Assembly (NCBI GenBank): GCA_017794945.1
Contig: CP051239.1
Span: 2,842,692-2,906,691 of the forward strand
Direction of reading: 5' to 3'
From: Alcanivorax sp.
Lineage (GTDB): Bacteria > Pseudomonadota > Gammaproteobacteria > Pseudomonadales > Alcanivoracaceae
DNA: 64,000 nucleotides
The translations under genes were made by a program, and so were the position numbers. Every line of letters begins with the position of its first letter. Within the stretch, counting starts at the first letter, position 1. Shown one piece after another: positions 50,294-58,971 of this stretch. Under the pieces are notes generated by a model that had not been told where the DNA came from, made no database searches, and saw only the letters and a list, made by a program, of their open reading frames with translations.

Positions 50294-50827
50294 ATGGGGG
50301 CTGGCCGCTATTATCAGAACGAGGCGCTGGGCGCACTGTACAGCAACCATCACGGTTGGCTGCAGGGCTGGCTGCGCAACAAACTGGGCTGCTCCCAGCG
50401 CGCGGCGGACATGGCCCAGGACACCTTCCTGCGGGTGCTCACCTCCAGAATCGATTTGTACACCCTGAGAGAGCCGCGCGCCTATCTGACCACGGTGGCG
50501 GGCCGGCTGATCATCGATGATGCCCGCCGTCGCAAGGTGGAGCGGATCTATCTGGAAACCTGGGGCGCTCTGCATGGCGAGACCGCCGTGGCGCCTTCCT
50601 CGGAAACCCTGGTGGAGGTGGTGGAACTGCTCGCCGAGGTGGCGCGACTGCTCGAAGACCTGCCGGATAAGCCGCGTCGCGCCTTCCTGATGAGCCGTCT
50701 GGACGGTCGCTCCTACGCGGAGATTGCCGCCGAACTGGGGGTCTCGGTGAGCATGGTGAAGAAATACGTGGCGCGGGCCTTGCTCCACTGTCTGGATGTG
50801 CTTGAGGACGGGGAGGGGCCGGAGTGA
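50294..50827 (+). CDS. FecI-type ECF sigma factor (HasI-like)
   Basis: A 177-residue extracytoplasmic-function sigma factor of the iron-starvation (FecI) group. Region 2 has DMAQDTFLRVL and REPRAYLTTVAGRLIIDDARRR. Region 4 has LPDKPRRAFLMSRLDGRSYAEIAAELGVSVSMVKKYVARAL. ATG 50294 was chosen; a GTG at 50273 would add seven residues not found in relatives and lies next to the Fur box. The stop overlaps the start of the anti-sigma gene by 4 bp. In such systems the receptor, loaded with its ligand outside, signals through the anti-sigma factor to free this sigma factor, which then transcribes the receptor operon. Confidence 0.93.
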   Translation: MGAGRYYQNEALGALYSNHHGWLQGWLRNKLGCSQRAADMAQDTFLRVLTSRIDLYTLREPRAYLTTVAGRLIIDDARRRKVERIYLETWGALHGETAVAPSSETLVEVVELLAEVARLLEDLPDKPRRAFLMSRLDGRSYAEIAAELGVSVSMVKKYVARALLHCLDVLEDGEGPE

Positions 50828-51813
50828 ACCCGCAGCGCCAGGTATTACGCGAAGCGGCCGAGTGGCTGGCGACGCTGCAGTCGGGGCACGCCAGCGACGA
50901 GGATCAGGTGCGCTGCCAGGACTGGCGTCGCGCGGACCCCCGCCATGACCGTGCCTACCGCAAGGTGGAAGCCCTTTGGCAGCGCTTCGACGTCCTGGAC
51001 GGGGAGGCCACCGCCTCGGCGACGCTGAGCACGGTGCTGGGCCGTCGCCGTCGTGCTGATCTGGCCCGCCGTGGTGGCGCTTTGGCACTGATGGTCACGG
51101 TGCTTTTCGGCGGCGCCATGCTGGCCATGCGCCCGTTCACGCCGCTGGACCTGATGGCGGATTACCGCAGCCCGGTGGGCCAGCAGCGCCGGGTGATGCT
51201 GCCCGACGGCAGCGAATTGCTGCTCAACACCGCCGCCGTGGTGGATCTGGCCTACAGCGACGGCGAGCGCCGCGTACGGCTGCGGCGCGGTGAATTGCTC
51301 GCCGAAGTCGCCAAGGACCCGGCCCGGCCGTTCGTGGTGGAAACCGATGCCGGCACGGCCCGCGCCCTGGGAACCCGCTACACGGTTCGTGAGCGCGACG
51401 ACCGGCTGGACGTGGTGGTCACCGAATCGGCGGTGGAAGTGTGCGCGGCCAGCCCGGCCGCCGGTCGGGCCCGGTGCGTGTCCACGCCGGCGGGTCATCA
51501 TGCCGGGGTGATCAATGGGGAAGTGCTGGCGCCCCGACCGGTGGATACAACCGCGGCGACCGCCTGGGTACGGGGTCGGCTGGTGGCCGACGATCGTCCG
51601 CTCACCGAGGTGCTTTCCGAACTGGCCCGCTACCGGCAGGGTTTTCTCCACTATGACGCTGAAGCACTGGCCGGCGTGCGTGTGTCCGGCGTTTTCCCGT
51701 TGGATGAACCCGATCAGGCGCTGGACATGCTGGCCGCCTACCTGCCCGTGAAGCTTGTCCGTTACACCCCGCTGGTCACCCTGGTACGGCCGGTCGACGA
51801 CGCCCGGCGTTAG
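50824..51813 (+). CDS. FecR-type anti-sigma/sensor protein (HasS-like)
   Basis: A 329-residue inner-membrane regulator. The N-terminal cytoplasmic DUF4880 region (EAAEWLATLQSG...DWRRADPRHDRAYRKVEALW) binds the sigma factor. One membrane helix follows at about 81-100 (GGALALMVTVLFGGAMLAM). The periplasmic FecR domain contains VMLPDGSELLLNTAAVVDLAYS and RLRRGELLAEVAKDPARPFVVETDAG. It starts at GTG 50824 inside the end of the sigma gene. It should read the state of the TonB-dependent receptor encoded downstream, through that receptor's STN domain. Confidence 0.92.
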   Translation: MNPQRQVLREAAEWLATLQSGHASDEDQVRCQDWRRADPRHDRAYRKVEALWQRFDVLDGEATASATLSTVLGRRRRADLARRGGALALMVTVLFGGAMLAMRPFTPLDLMADYRSPVGQQRRVMLPDGSELLLNTAAVVDLAYSDGERRVRLRRGELLAEVAKDPARPFVVETDAGTARALGTRYTVRERDDRLDVVVTESAVEVCAASPAAGRARCVSTPAGHHAGVINGEVLAPRPVDTTAATAWVRGRLVADDRPLTEVLSELARYRQGFLHYDAEALAGVRVSGVFPLDEPDQALDMLAAYLPVKLVRYTPLVTLVRPVDDARR

Positions 51814-51876
51814 AAAAAAGTCTTTCCCGCTGTCCCTTTTCTCATGTCGCGCGTCATCAAGGATGAAAACAGTTAA

Positions 51877-51891
51877 TGAGAATGGGAATCA
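51877..51891. promoter_or_regulatory. Possible Fur box upstream of the receptor gene
   Basis: TGAGAATGGGAATCA lies 6-7 bp before the receptor start and matches the Fur consensus at about 10 of 14 positions, extended by AATATTTAT. It is weaker than the first box. The 84-bp gap should also hold the sigma-factor-dependent promoter. Confidence 0.5.
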
Positions 51892-51897
51892 ATATTT

Positions 51898-54408
51898 ATG
51901 ATGCACCCGGAACGATGCGGGCCAACGGGGTTCCCGGCGGTGGTGGGGCGCCTGGCCCTGGGGTTGATCGTCGCGGTCCTGCTGATCGCCACGGCAGGCG
52001 CGGATTCCGCTGAACCGCAGGTCCGGCATTACCGTATCCCCGCCGGACCACTGGCACCGGCATTGAACCGTTTCGCGTTGGAAGCCGGCGTGGTGATGTA
52101 CTTCGACCCCGCACTGGCGAGCGGTAAAACCACCGACGGGCTGGACGGCGCGTACACCGTGCGCGAAGGCTTCGTGGCGTTACTGCGCGGCACCGGCCTT
52201 GAAGTCCGCGCCGAGGAACCGGAGGGCTACACCGTGCGCGCCAGTGGTGAGGACGGCGGCGGGCGGCGTCTTTCCGAAGTCCGCGTCCAGGGCAAGGTGG
52301 ACCCCCGCGCGGGCATCTATGGCCAGCCCGGGGCGGTCAGCATGGTCACCCGGGAGGACATCGACCGGCTGCCGCCGCGCAGCACCTCCGATGTGCTCGC
52401 CGCCGTGCCCGGCGTGCACACCTCCCAGAGCCGCCAGGATCCCGGGGTATCGGTGAACATTCGCGGTCTGCAGGACTTCGGGCGCGTCAACGTGATGATC
52501 GACGGCACCCGTCAGAACTTTCAAAAAAGCGGCCACGGCAGTAATGGCCAGGCCTATCTGGACCCGGCGTTGTTGGCTGGGGTGGATGTGGCCAAGGGAC
52601 CGCGTTCCACCGCCGGCGGCGCGGCGGTGATCGGCGGTGTGGTCAATTTCCGCACCCTGGAAGCGCGCGATCTGATTGAGGAGGACCGCCGCACCGGAGC
52701 CCGTGTCACCGCCACCGGCGGTGACAACGGCTATCATTTCACCGGCAGCGCGGCCGGGGCGGTACGCGCCACCGACAACCTGGATCTGGTGGCGGCGGTG
52801 AGCCGCAGGAATCTGGGTGCCTTCGAAAAAGGGGAACGCGGCGGTAACGACGGCGGCTATTGGCATGGCGCCAGTCAGTTCACCGGCCAGGAGCAGTGGT
52901 CCGGCCTGTTTAAAGGCACGCTGCGTTTCGCCGAGGACCAGTCTCTGAAGTTCAGCTACATCGGCCTGGACGCGGACTTCGACCAGGGCAGCACCACCAA
53001 CCCGGACCGCGCCGCCAGCGACAACAACCAGGTGCGCAGCGATACCTTCCTGGTCAACCACGCCTATTACCCGGGCAGTGACTGGCTGGACCTGGAGAGC
53101 AGCCTTTATTTCACCCGCACCCGCAACGATCAGCACCGCCCGGATAACCCCGACGACGACTATGGCGCCTTCGACGTGCGCTACGAAACCAATACCGTGG
53201 GCGGCACGGTCAGTAACCGCGGCCGGCTGCCGCTGGACGATATTGGCGCTTCGCTGCTGTTCAACTACGGCAGCGAGTTCTATCACGATTGGACCCGGCC
53301 CCAGGCGTCCCAGGCCGGCGAAGGGGAGGGCCAGCCCTCCTGGTTCTCCGGCCCCACGCCGGAGGGTGAGCGCAGCGTCGCCAGCCTGTTCAGCGAGGCG
53401 CGTTTCGCCCATCGCAGCGGTCTGGATCTGATCGCCGGCCTGCGTTACGACTATTTCAGGCTGGAAGGCGGCGGCGAAATGTACGTCGGCTCGATCGACA
53501 ACCCGCCCGGCACCCGGCCGCCGCGCACCTCGCTGTACAGAGACTTTGAGGTGGCCCGCCACGACGGCTTCTTTTCCCCCACCTTCACCGCCGCCTACCA
53601 GCTCACCAACCCGCTGCAACTGTTCGCCAGCTACGGCGAGGGCGTGCGTCCGCCGGCGATCACCGAGTCGCTGATGTGGGGCTCCCACGTGGGCAACAGT
53701 TTTCCGTTCTTTCCCAATCCGGGGCTGGAGCCGGAACGCTCGCGCACCTGGGAAGCCGGCGCCAACCTGGATCTGCCCGCGCTGCTGGGGGAGCGCGACC
53801 GGCTGCGTCTGAAAGCCACCTGGTTCGACACCCGGGTGGAGAACTACATCACCCAGGCCAGCGTGGTGGGGCCGGCCAGCAACAACGGCGAGAGCCTGGC
53901 GACCGCCTTCGTCAATCTCGACGACGAGGTGCGCTTTCGTGGCCTGGAACTGGAGGCCGACTATCAATTGGGCCCGGCCTTCTTCCGTGCCAGCTGGACG
54001 CGCAGCCTCGACGATCTGGGCGAGGGCGGTTACGACCCCTATCCGCTCGGCAGCTTCACCGGCTATCCCCCCACGTCCCGAGGCGAAGCCGGCGGCAGCC
54101 CCTTCTATCTGTTGCCACCGCGCAAGAAAGGCACCTTCAGCGCCGGCCTGCGCCTGTTCGACCGCCGCCTGGAACTCGGCGGACGGGCGCGCTACGAGGA
54201 CAACGGTGACCGTGGCGGCAGCGCCTATAAAGACGTGCTGAACTGGACCGTCTACGACCTCTGGGCCCGCTACGACCCCACCGACACCCTCACCCTGCGG
54301 CTGGCGGTGGATAACCTCCGCGACCGCAACTACGCCGAACTGAACGGCCTCTCTTACTGGATCGCACCGGGCCGCACGGTCACCGGCTCGGTCTCTCTGA
54401 ACTTTTAG
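51898..54408 (+). CDS. hasR: TonB-dependent haem/haemophore receptor (HasR-like)
   Basis: An 836-residue outer-membrane receptor. A signal peptide (to about residue 38, TAGADSA) is followed by an N-terminal STN signalling domain (about 42-115, YRIPAGPLAPALNRFALEAGV), a TonB box-like LSEVRVQG, the plug (about 135-250) and a 22-strand barrel ending in aromatic Phe. Haem-receptor features are visible. His213 lies in the plug in SGHGSNG. His597 lies in a barrel loop between GVRPP (the FRAP-box position) and NPGLEPE (the NPNL-box position). This is the two-His arrangement known for HasR. The STN domain fits signalling to the adjacent FecR/FecI pair. Two adjacent ATG codons are possible starts. Confidence 0.93.
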   Translation: MMHPERCGPTGFPAVVGRLALGLIVAVLLIATAGADSAEPQVRHYRIPAGPLAPALNRFALEAGVVMYFDPALASGKTTDGLDGAYTVREGFVALLRGTGLEVRAEEPEGYTVRASGEDGGGRRLSEVRVQGKVDPRAGIYGQPGAVSMVTREDIDRLPPRSTSDVLAAVPGVHTSQSRQDPGVSVNIRGLQDFGRVNVMIDGTRQNFQKSGHGSNGQAYLDPALLAGVDVAKGPRSTAGGAAVIGGVVNFRTLEARDLIEEDRRTGARVTATGGDNGYHFTGSAAGAVRATDNLDLVAAVSRRNLGAFEKGERGGNDGGYWHGASQFTGQEQWSGLFKGTLRFAEDQSLKFSYIGLDADFDQGSTTNPDRAASDNNQVRSDTFLVNHAYYPGSDWLDLESSLYFTRTRNDQHRPDNPDDDYGAFDVRYETNTVGGTVSNRGRLPLDDIGASLLFNYGSEFYHDWTRPQASQAGEGEGQPSWFSGPTPEGERSVASLFSEARFAHRSGLDLIAGLRYDYFRLEGGGEMYVGSIDNPPGTRPPRTSLYRDFEVARHDGFFSPTFTAAYQLTNPLQLFASYGEGVRPPAITESLMWGSHVGNSFPFFPNPGLEPERSRTWEAGANLDLPALLGERDRLRLKATWFDTRVENYITQASVVGPASNNGESLATAFVNLDDEVRFRGLELEADYQLGPAFFRASWTRSLDDLGEGGYDPYPLGSFTGYPPTSRGEAGGSPFYLLPPRKKGTFSAGLRLFDRRLELGGRARYEDNGDRGGSAYKDVLNWTVYDLWARYDPTDTLTLRLAVDNLRDRNYAELNGLSYWIAPGRTVTGSVSLNF

Positions 54409-54436
54409 CGTCACCATGCCAAGGAGTGTTTTTGCC

Positions 54437-56122
54437 ATGTACCGAACCCTGATTACCCCCCGCCGGCTGCTGGGCGCGGCCCTGCTGCTGACGGCGACCT
54501 CCACCCTGGCGGCGCCACGGGTGTTGCATACCTTTGGCGCCGCCGGCTCCCAGCGGCCGCACCTGCCACCGTCGTATCTGACCGCTGACGACGATGCCGG
54601 ACTGTATGGCGTCACCGTGGCCAGCGACGGCCCTAACGGCACCTACTACTCCCTGGCACTGCCTGATGAAGGCGGTGGCCTGCAAAGCAGCGCCTTCGAG
54701 GCGGCGGGCGTTGGTGGGCTATACACCGGCCTGGTGGCCTCCGGCGACGGCGATCTGGTGCTGGGCAGCAATCCGTTTTTTGGCACCGGTCCCACCGTGT
54801 TCCGCTGGACCCCGGGCAGCGCGCCGGTCAATGCCGTGTCCGACCCCGCCGATCCGACAGCTGACCCCGAGGAGGGTTACGGCGGTGATTTCCAGCCCCG
54901 AGGCCTGTTCGCCGCCGACGGCGACGGCAACGTCTATCTCGGCGGCGGCAGTGCACGCACTGGCAACGGCCTGTTCCGTCTGACCCCGGAAGGGCGGCTG
55001 GACCAACTGGTGGATTTCGAAAATTACTACGAGGAAATCGACAACACGCACTATTACCACAAGGGCCAGTACCCGGCCGCCCTGGTGGTGGACCGCGACG
55101 CAGGCGTGCTCTATGGCATCAATGTGCGCCACCAGAGCGATGTCAGCGGTGACCCGGGGGCGGTGCCCGACGGCGATGAAACCGCCGGCACCCTGTTCCG
55201 CGTTGATCTGAGCGAGGCACAGGCCGGCGGTAATACCCCTGTAACCGTGCTGCACACCTTCGCGCTCAACGCGGAAGGCGGGATCCTGAGCAGCGACTCC
55301 GGCCAGCAGGCCCTGGTACAGGCGGGGGACCGGCTGTACGGCACCACCACCGAGGCGCTGTGGCGCTACCGGCCCGGCGACCCGGACAGCTTCGCCCTGG
55401 TGCACACCTTCGGCGAGAACGCCGACGACGGCGACACCCCCTGGGGGCCGCTGGTGGTGGCCGAGGACGGCGCCGTGTACGGCACCACCCGGCGCACCAC
55501 CGACGGCGGCGCCGGCACCCTGTTCCGGGTCACCCCCGCCGGGGAGGGCGACGACAACTATGAAGTCCTGCACGTTTTCGACGTGGAAACCGACGGCGCC
55601 TTGCCGGTGGGCCTGGTGCCCGGCCCGGTGGCCGATGGCACCCAGACCCTGTACGGCGCCACCGCCCGCGGTGGCAATGCCGGCGACACCCTGGGCACCA
55701 GCGCCGGCGACCTGAACGACGCCGCCGCCGGCTACGGCACCCTCTACGCCTGGGACCTGGCCCTGCCCGCCGACATCCGGATCAGTGCCGATCCGCAAAA
55801 CCTGACCCTGGGCGACAGCACCACCCTCAGCTGGACCGTCATCGGCGGCGTCAATTGCGTGGGCGAGGGCGACTGGGCCGGCAATAAGGCCCTGGAAGGC
55901 AGCGAAACCCTCACCCCGGACCTGGACGGCGACTACACCTACACCCTGACCTGTGAGAGCGACGGCGGCACCGCCTCCAACAGCGTCACGGTCACCGTGG
56001 CGCCGCAAGACAGCGGCTCCGGAGGCGGTGACACCGGCGGCGGCTCCTCCGGTGGCGGCGGCAGCCTGCCGCTCGCGGCGCTGGGCCTGTTCGGCCTGCT
56101 GCTGGCCCGCCGCCGGCGGTAA
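54437..56122 (+). CDS. Secreted seven-repeat propeller-like protein with GlyGly-CTERM tail, copy 1
   Basis: A 561-residue protein of no known function. The signal peptide is MYRTLITPRRLLGAALLLTA to about residue 25. The body (about 30-440) has seven units centred on LYGTT-type motifs (GLYGVT, LVLGSN, VYLGGG, LYGINV, LYGTTT, VYGTTR, LYGATA), each with HTF or LFRVTP neighbours. This is the gloeo/verruco repeat pattern and suggests a seven-bladed beta-propeller. An Ig-like domain follows (about 445-525, with paired Cys in NCVGEGDW and YTLTCESD). The tail is Gly/Ser-rich, then a hydrophobic segment and RRRR, a GlyGly-CTERM sorting signal for rhombosortase and type II secretion. The start is behind AAGGAG. 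It lies 28 bp after hasR. Confidence 0.75.
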   Translation: MYRTLITPRRLLGAALLLTATSTLAAPRVLHTFGAAGSQRPHLPPSYLTADDDAGLYGVTVASDGPNGTYYSLALPDEGGGLQSSAFEAAGVGGLYTGLVASGDGDLVLGSNPFFGTGPTVFRWTPGSAPVNAVSDPADPTADPEEGYGGDFQPRGLFAADGDGNVYLGGGSARTGNGLFRLTPEGRLDQLVDFENYYEEIDNTHYYHKGQYPAALVVDRDAGVLYGINVRHQSDVSGDPGAVPDGDETAGTLFRVDLSEAQAGGNTPVTVLHTFALNAEGGILSSDSGQQALVQAGDRLYGTTTEALWRYRPGDPDSFALVHTFGENADDGDTPWGPLVVAEDGAVYGTTRRTTDGGAGTLFRVTPAGEGDDNYEVLHVFDVETDGALPVGLVPGPVADGTQTLYGATARGGNAGDTLGTSAGDLNDAAAGYGTLYAWDLALPADIRISADPQNLTLGDSTTLSWTVIGGVNCVGEGDWAGNKALEGSETLTPDLDGDYTYTLTCESDGGTASNSVTVTVAPQDSGSGGGDTGGGSSGGGGSLPLAALGLFGLLLARRRR

Positions 56123-56198
56123 CCGGGTTCCACCGGCGGCCGCCGACAGCGACCGCCGGGCAACCCGCCGAAGCCAGCCCTCCGCCAGCCTCGGTGGT

Positions 56199-56220
56199 GG
56201 CCGGTGCTCCGGCACCGGCC
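56199..56220 (+). promoter_or_regulatory. Strong hairpin in the hasA leader region
   Basis: GGCCGGTGC (56199-56207) pairs perfectly with GCACCGGCC (56212-56220) around a 4-nt loop, 62 bp before the hasA ATG and with no U tract. It may mark the 5' end of a processed, stable hasA mRNA or act as an attenuating structure after the propeller gene. Confidence 0.45.
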
Positions 56221-56282
56221 GGGCGCGACCGTTTGATCGCGGCGCGTCTCCCTAAACCACGTAACGAGAAAGGAGTTCAACC

Positions 56283-56975
56283 ATGAGTGTAACCGTAACC
56301 TATTCAGCAACGTTCGGTGATTACAACGACAACTGGCATCGTGATGATGGCCTTTACACCGACAATGAGGGGACGACCGGCTTCGAAAATGAAGACGGGT
56401 TCTTGCCGTTCTATAACCAGCACTTCGATGTGGCCGATCACAGCGAGAATCCGGGTGAGTTCGCCGGGCCCGAGGACCCGAACCCGGAGGTGGACCTGGG
56501 CTTCTGGGGTTCCTTCGGTACCTTCTCCGGCACCCAGTACGCCCTGGAAGGCGAGGACAGCAGCATGGACCTGGGCTTCATTGTCGAAGCCGCCGACGGG
56601 TCCTACCTGAACTACACCTTCTTCGCCAGCCCCAGCCACACCCTCTACGGCGAGCTTGGCTCCATCACCTTCGGCAGCGGCCTCACCCAGGACGCCAACG
56701 GCGAGTACTCCTTCACCGAGGACCTGGTGACCATCGACGGCCTGGACAGCATCGGCCTTAACGGCGGCCTGGACGCCAACGGCGATGTGATTGATCGCAC
56801 CACCGGCAACAACGACACCCACAATATCGTCAACGGCCTGATGAACGGGGACGCCTCCGAGCTGTGGGCGGCCCTGGATGCCGCGGGGTACAGCGAGGTG
56901 TACGAAAGCTCCGCCATGGCCGAGGTACTGGGCGTGGCCGAAACCACCGACACCGAACTGGAACTGGCGGCCTGA
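56283..56975 (+). CDS. hasA: HasA-type haemophore
   Basis: A 230-residue secreted haem-binding protein. It has no Sec signal peptide but ends in the ELELAA-type C-terminus of ABC-exported HasA proteins (Serratia ends in a similar acidic-Leu-Ala-Ala motif). The haem-binding Tyr and its partner His are kept: Tyr111 and His119 in NYTFFASPSHTLYGEL align with Tyr75 and His83 of Serratia HasA. The N-terminus VTYSATFGDY also matches. The loop between residues 20 and 80 is longer and very acidic. It holds several His (19, 47 and others) but no clear match to axial His32. It is about 40 residues longer than the Serratia protein. A strong Shine-Dalgarno (AAAGGAG) precedes it and a terminator follows. 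Confidence 0.9.
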   Translation: MSVTVTYSATFGDYNDNWHRDDGLYTDNEGTTGFENEDGFLPFYNQHFDVADHSENPGEFAGPEDPNPEVDLGFWGSFGTFSGTQYALEGEDSSMDLGFIVEAADGSYLNYTFFASPSHTLYGELGSITFGSGLTQDANGEYSFTEDLVTIDGLDSIGLNGGLDANGDVIDRTTGNNDTHNIVNGLMNGDASELWAALDAAGYSEVYESSAMAEVLGVAETTDTELELAA

Positions 56976-56999
56976 CTCCGCGGGTATCCGTTCGACCTG

Positions 57000-57031
57000 C
57001 CCGCCGCGAAGCGGCGGGCTCCTTTTTTTTT
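57000..57031 (+). terminator. Terminator after hasA
   Basis: A perfect 8-bp stem CCCGCCGC (57000-57007) with GCGGCGGG (57011-57018) and a GAA loop is followed after a few bases by nine T. It separates hasA from the second propeller gene, so a short hasA-ending transcript can be made in excess. Confidence 0.92.
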
Positions 57032-57054
57032 GATTACTGAAGACGGTGATTTTT

Positions 57055-58971
57055 ATGGCTGGGCGATGCTCGAAACTACGACCCTTGTTATTGGCGGGCC
57101 TGGCCATGGCAACAACGGCCATGGCGGCGCCGGTAACGGTTCAGAACCTGACCACGTTTCAAGGTGACGGTGACAAGGCCGTTTGGCCGGGTGCCGGCTG
57201 GCCCTTTTCTCCGCCGATCCAGGTGGAAGAACGTTTGTACGGAACCACGGTAACGGGCGTGTACAGCATGCCGTTGTATCCAGGCCAGTATGAGGTGCCT
57301 GATGATTTTCGTGATGCGCTCGATGTGGGCTCTTATTCCAGTGGGCCGCTGGTTTGGGATCAGGAAGAAAAGACCTTTTATGGTGTTAATCGAGTGGATG
57401 TCTACGCCGATGCCAACGGTTTTCTTTTCAAGGCCGAGTTCGACGGCGCCAACCCATCCAGGGTCCTGGACCTGATCAGACCGACCGGCGTGCTGGTCCT
57501 CGAGGGGCGCACCCTCTACGGCCTGGATCGGGGGCCGGACGACCATGGCCGCCTGTTCGCGGTGGATTTGGATCAGCAAACCCCCTCGCCGCGAACCGTT
57601 TATACCTTCTCGGAGCCTCCGGCGGGCATCAGCCAGACGCCCAACGGCATGATTCTGGGCAGCGACGGCCGGCTGTATGGTCTGCTGGCCTATGCCCGGG
57701 GCGCTCCTTACATGGCCGGCACACCCACCGCCCTGGATACCCCCACCGGGGCCGTGTACCGGCTGGACCCGGCCAGCCCGGAAAGCAGCTTCGAGATTCT
57801 GCACACCTTCACGCTGGAAGAAGGAGAGATCCCCTGGCACGACTGTATTGGGGAGACCTGTTCGGAATTGGGCGATAACGGTGCGCCCGTCGCTCAAACC
57901 TGCATAGACAATCTGTGTTTTTCGAGCGAGGAGAACAATGTGCTTGCCTGGTTGGTGGAAGGGCCGGATGGGTTTCTTTATGGCGGGACAACCCTCGGAA
58001 ACTGTAAAGCGCGAACAACCGAGCCTCGCACCAATAGTTGGGATTCGGTGGTTTATCATCCTTTGTGCCACGGTAGAGAGGGTGTCTACGTTCCCGACTA
58101 TGGCGACCCGCCTCGGGGGACCGCCCCATATTACGACGGCCCCAATTGGCACGGTTCCCTCTACCGGCTGAAAAAGAACGGCGCTGACTTTGCCCTGCTT
58201 CATACCTTCTCCGGCACGGACGGCAGCCAACCCCGTGGTCCAATGGCCGTGGGGAGCGACGGCAGTATTTACGGTACCACCCTTGGGGGCGGGCAAAGCA
58301 GCAGTGGCGAAAACAGCTATAACGGCACGCTTTACCGGCTGGTTCCGGATCAAATAAGAATCAGTGAAAGTGGAGAGGTGCAGGAGAGCGGTTTTGAAAG
58401 CCTGCACAGCTTCAGTCGCGATGTGGATGGCAGCGTACCGGTTGGGGTTACCTCATCGGACGGGGTGAATCTATACGGCGCGACGTATCGAAATGGTGAA
58501 CCCTATTTAAACAGCGTCGGTAATGAAGTGCAGGGGCAAGGCACCACCTTCAAGGTTCTCCTTGATCCGGACGCCCCCCAGGCCAGTGTGACCGTCACCC
58601 TTTCCCGTGGCGATATCGACAGCGGCGAAAGCGCCCGGGTGATCTGGACCAGCCAGTACGCCAACCGCTGCACCGCCAGCGGCGGCGCGGAAGGGGATAA
58701 TTGGAGCGGCCCCCGCGAGCCCGAAGGTTACCAGGACATCACCCCGCCTCCGGGCACCCATTACTACACCCTCACCTGCGAAAGCACCCTCACCGGCGGC
58801 CAGATCGGCGACGTGGCGTCCCTGGGCGTCGGCGCCCCGGATCGCGCCAAGGACGGCGACACCCGGGAATACGGCAACGGCAGCGGCGGCAGCGCCGGTC
58901 TGTTCGGGCTGGCACTGCTCGGTCTGCTGGCGGCGCGGCGGCGCGGAAGACGGTGGGGAGCGCGGCGATGA
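57055..58971 (+). CDS. Secreted seven-repeat propeller-like protein with GlyGly-CTERM tail, copy 2
   Basis: A 638-residue relative of the protein at 54437-56122. The signal peptide ends near TTAMAAPV. Seven repeat units are centred on RLYGTT, TFYGVN, TLYGLD, RLYGLL, FLYGGT, SIYGTT and NLYGAT, with HTF strands between, again suggesting a seven-bladed propeller. A long insertion (about residues 255-355) carries four to six Cys (DCIGETCSELG, TCIDNLCFS, NCKARTT, PLCHGRE) absent from copy 1. An Ig-like domain with paired Cys (RCTASGG, YTLTCEST) precedes a Gly/Ser linker, hydrophobic segment and Arg-rich GlyGly-CTERM tail. Base composition between about 57300 and 58500 is visibly less GC-rich than the neighbours. 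It overlaps hasD by 4 bp. Confidence 0.75.
   Translation: MAGRCSKLRPLLLAGLAMATTAMAAPVTVQNLTTFQGDGDKAVWPGAGWPFSPPIQVEERLYGTTVTGVYSMPLYPGQYEVPDDFRDALDVGSYSSGPLVWDQEEKTFYGVNRVDVYADANGFLFKAEFDGANPSRVLDLIRPTGVLVLEGRTLYGLDRGPDDHGRLFAVDLDQQTPSPRTVYTFSEPPAGISQTPNGMILGSDGRLYGLLAYARGAPYMAGTPTALDTPTGAVYRLDPASPESSFEILHTFTLEEGEIPWHDCIGETCSELGDNGAPVAQTCIDNLCFSSEENNVLAWLVEGPDGFLYGGTTLGNCKARTTEPRTNSWDSVVYHPLCHGREGVYVPDYGDPPRGTAPYYDGPNWHGSLYRLKKNGADFALLHTFSGTDGSQPRGPMAVGSDGSIYGTTLGGGQSSSGENSYNGTLYRLVPDQIRISESGEVQESGFESLHSFSRDVDGSVPVGVTSSDGVNLYGATYRNGEPYLNSVGNEVQGQGTTFKVLLDPDAPQASVTVTLSRGDIDSGESARVIWTSQYANRCTASGGAEGDNWSGPREPEGYQDITPPPGTHYYTLTCESTLTGGQIGDVASLGVGAPDRAKDGDTREYGNGSGGSAGLFGLALLGLLAARRRGRRWGARR

Noticed and set aside
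49897..50520. Open frames across the 75-bp tandem repeat with 25-residue repeating units
   Set aside because: The repeat length is a multiple of three, so frames stay open on several strands at once. No ribosome site or family match was seen, and the frames run into the sigma factor gene out of frame.
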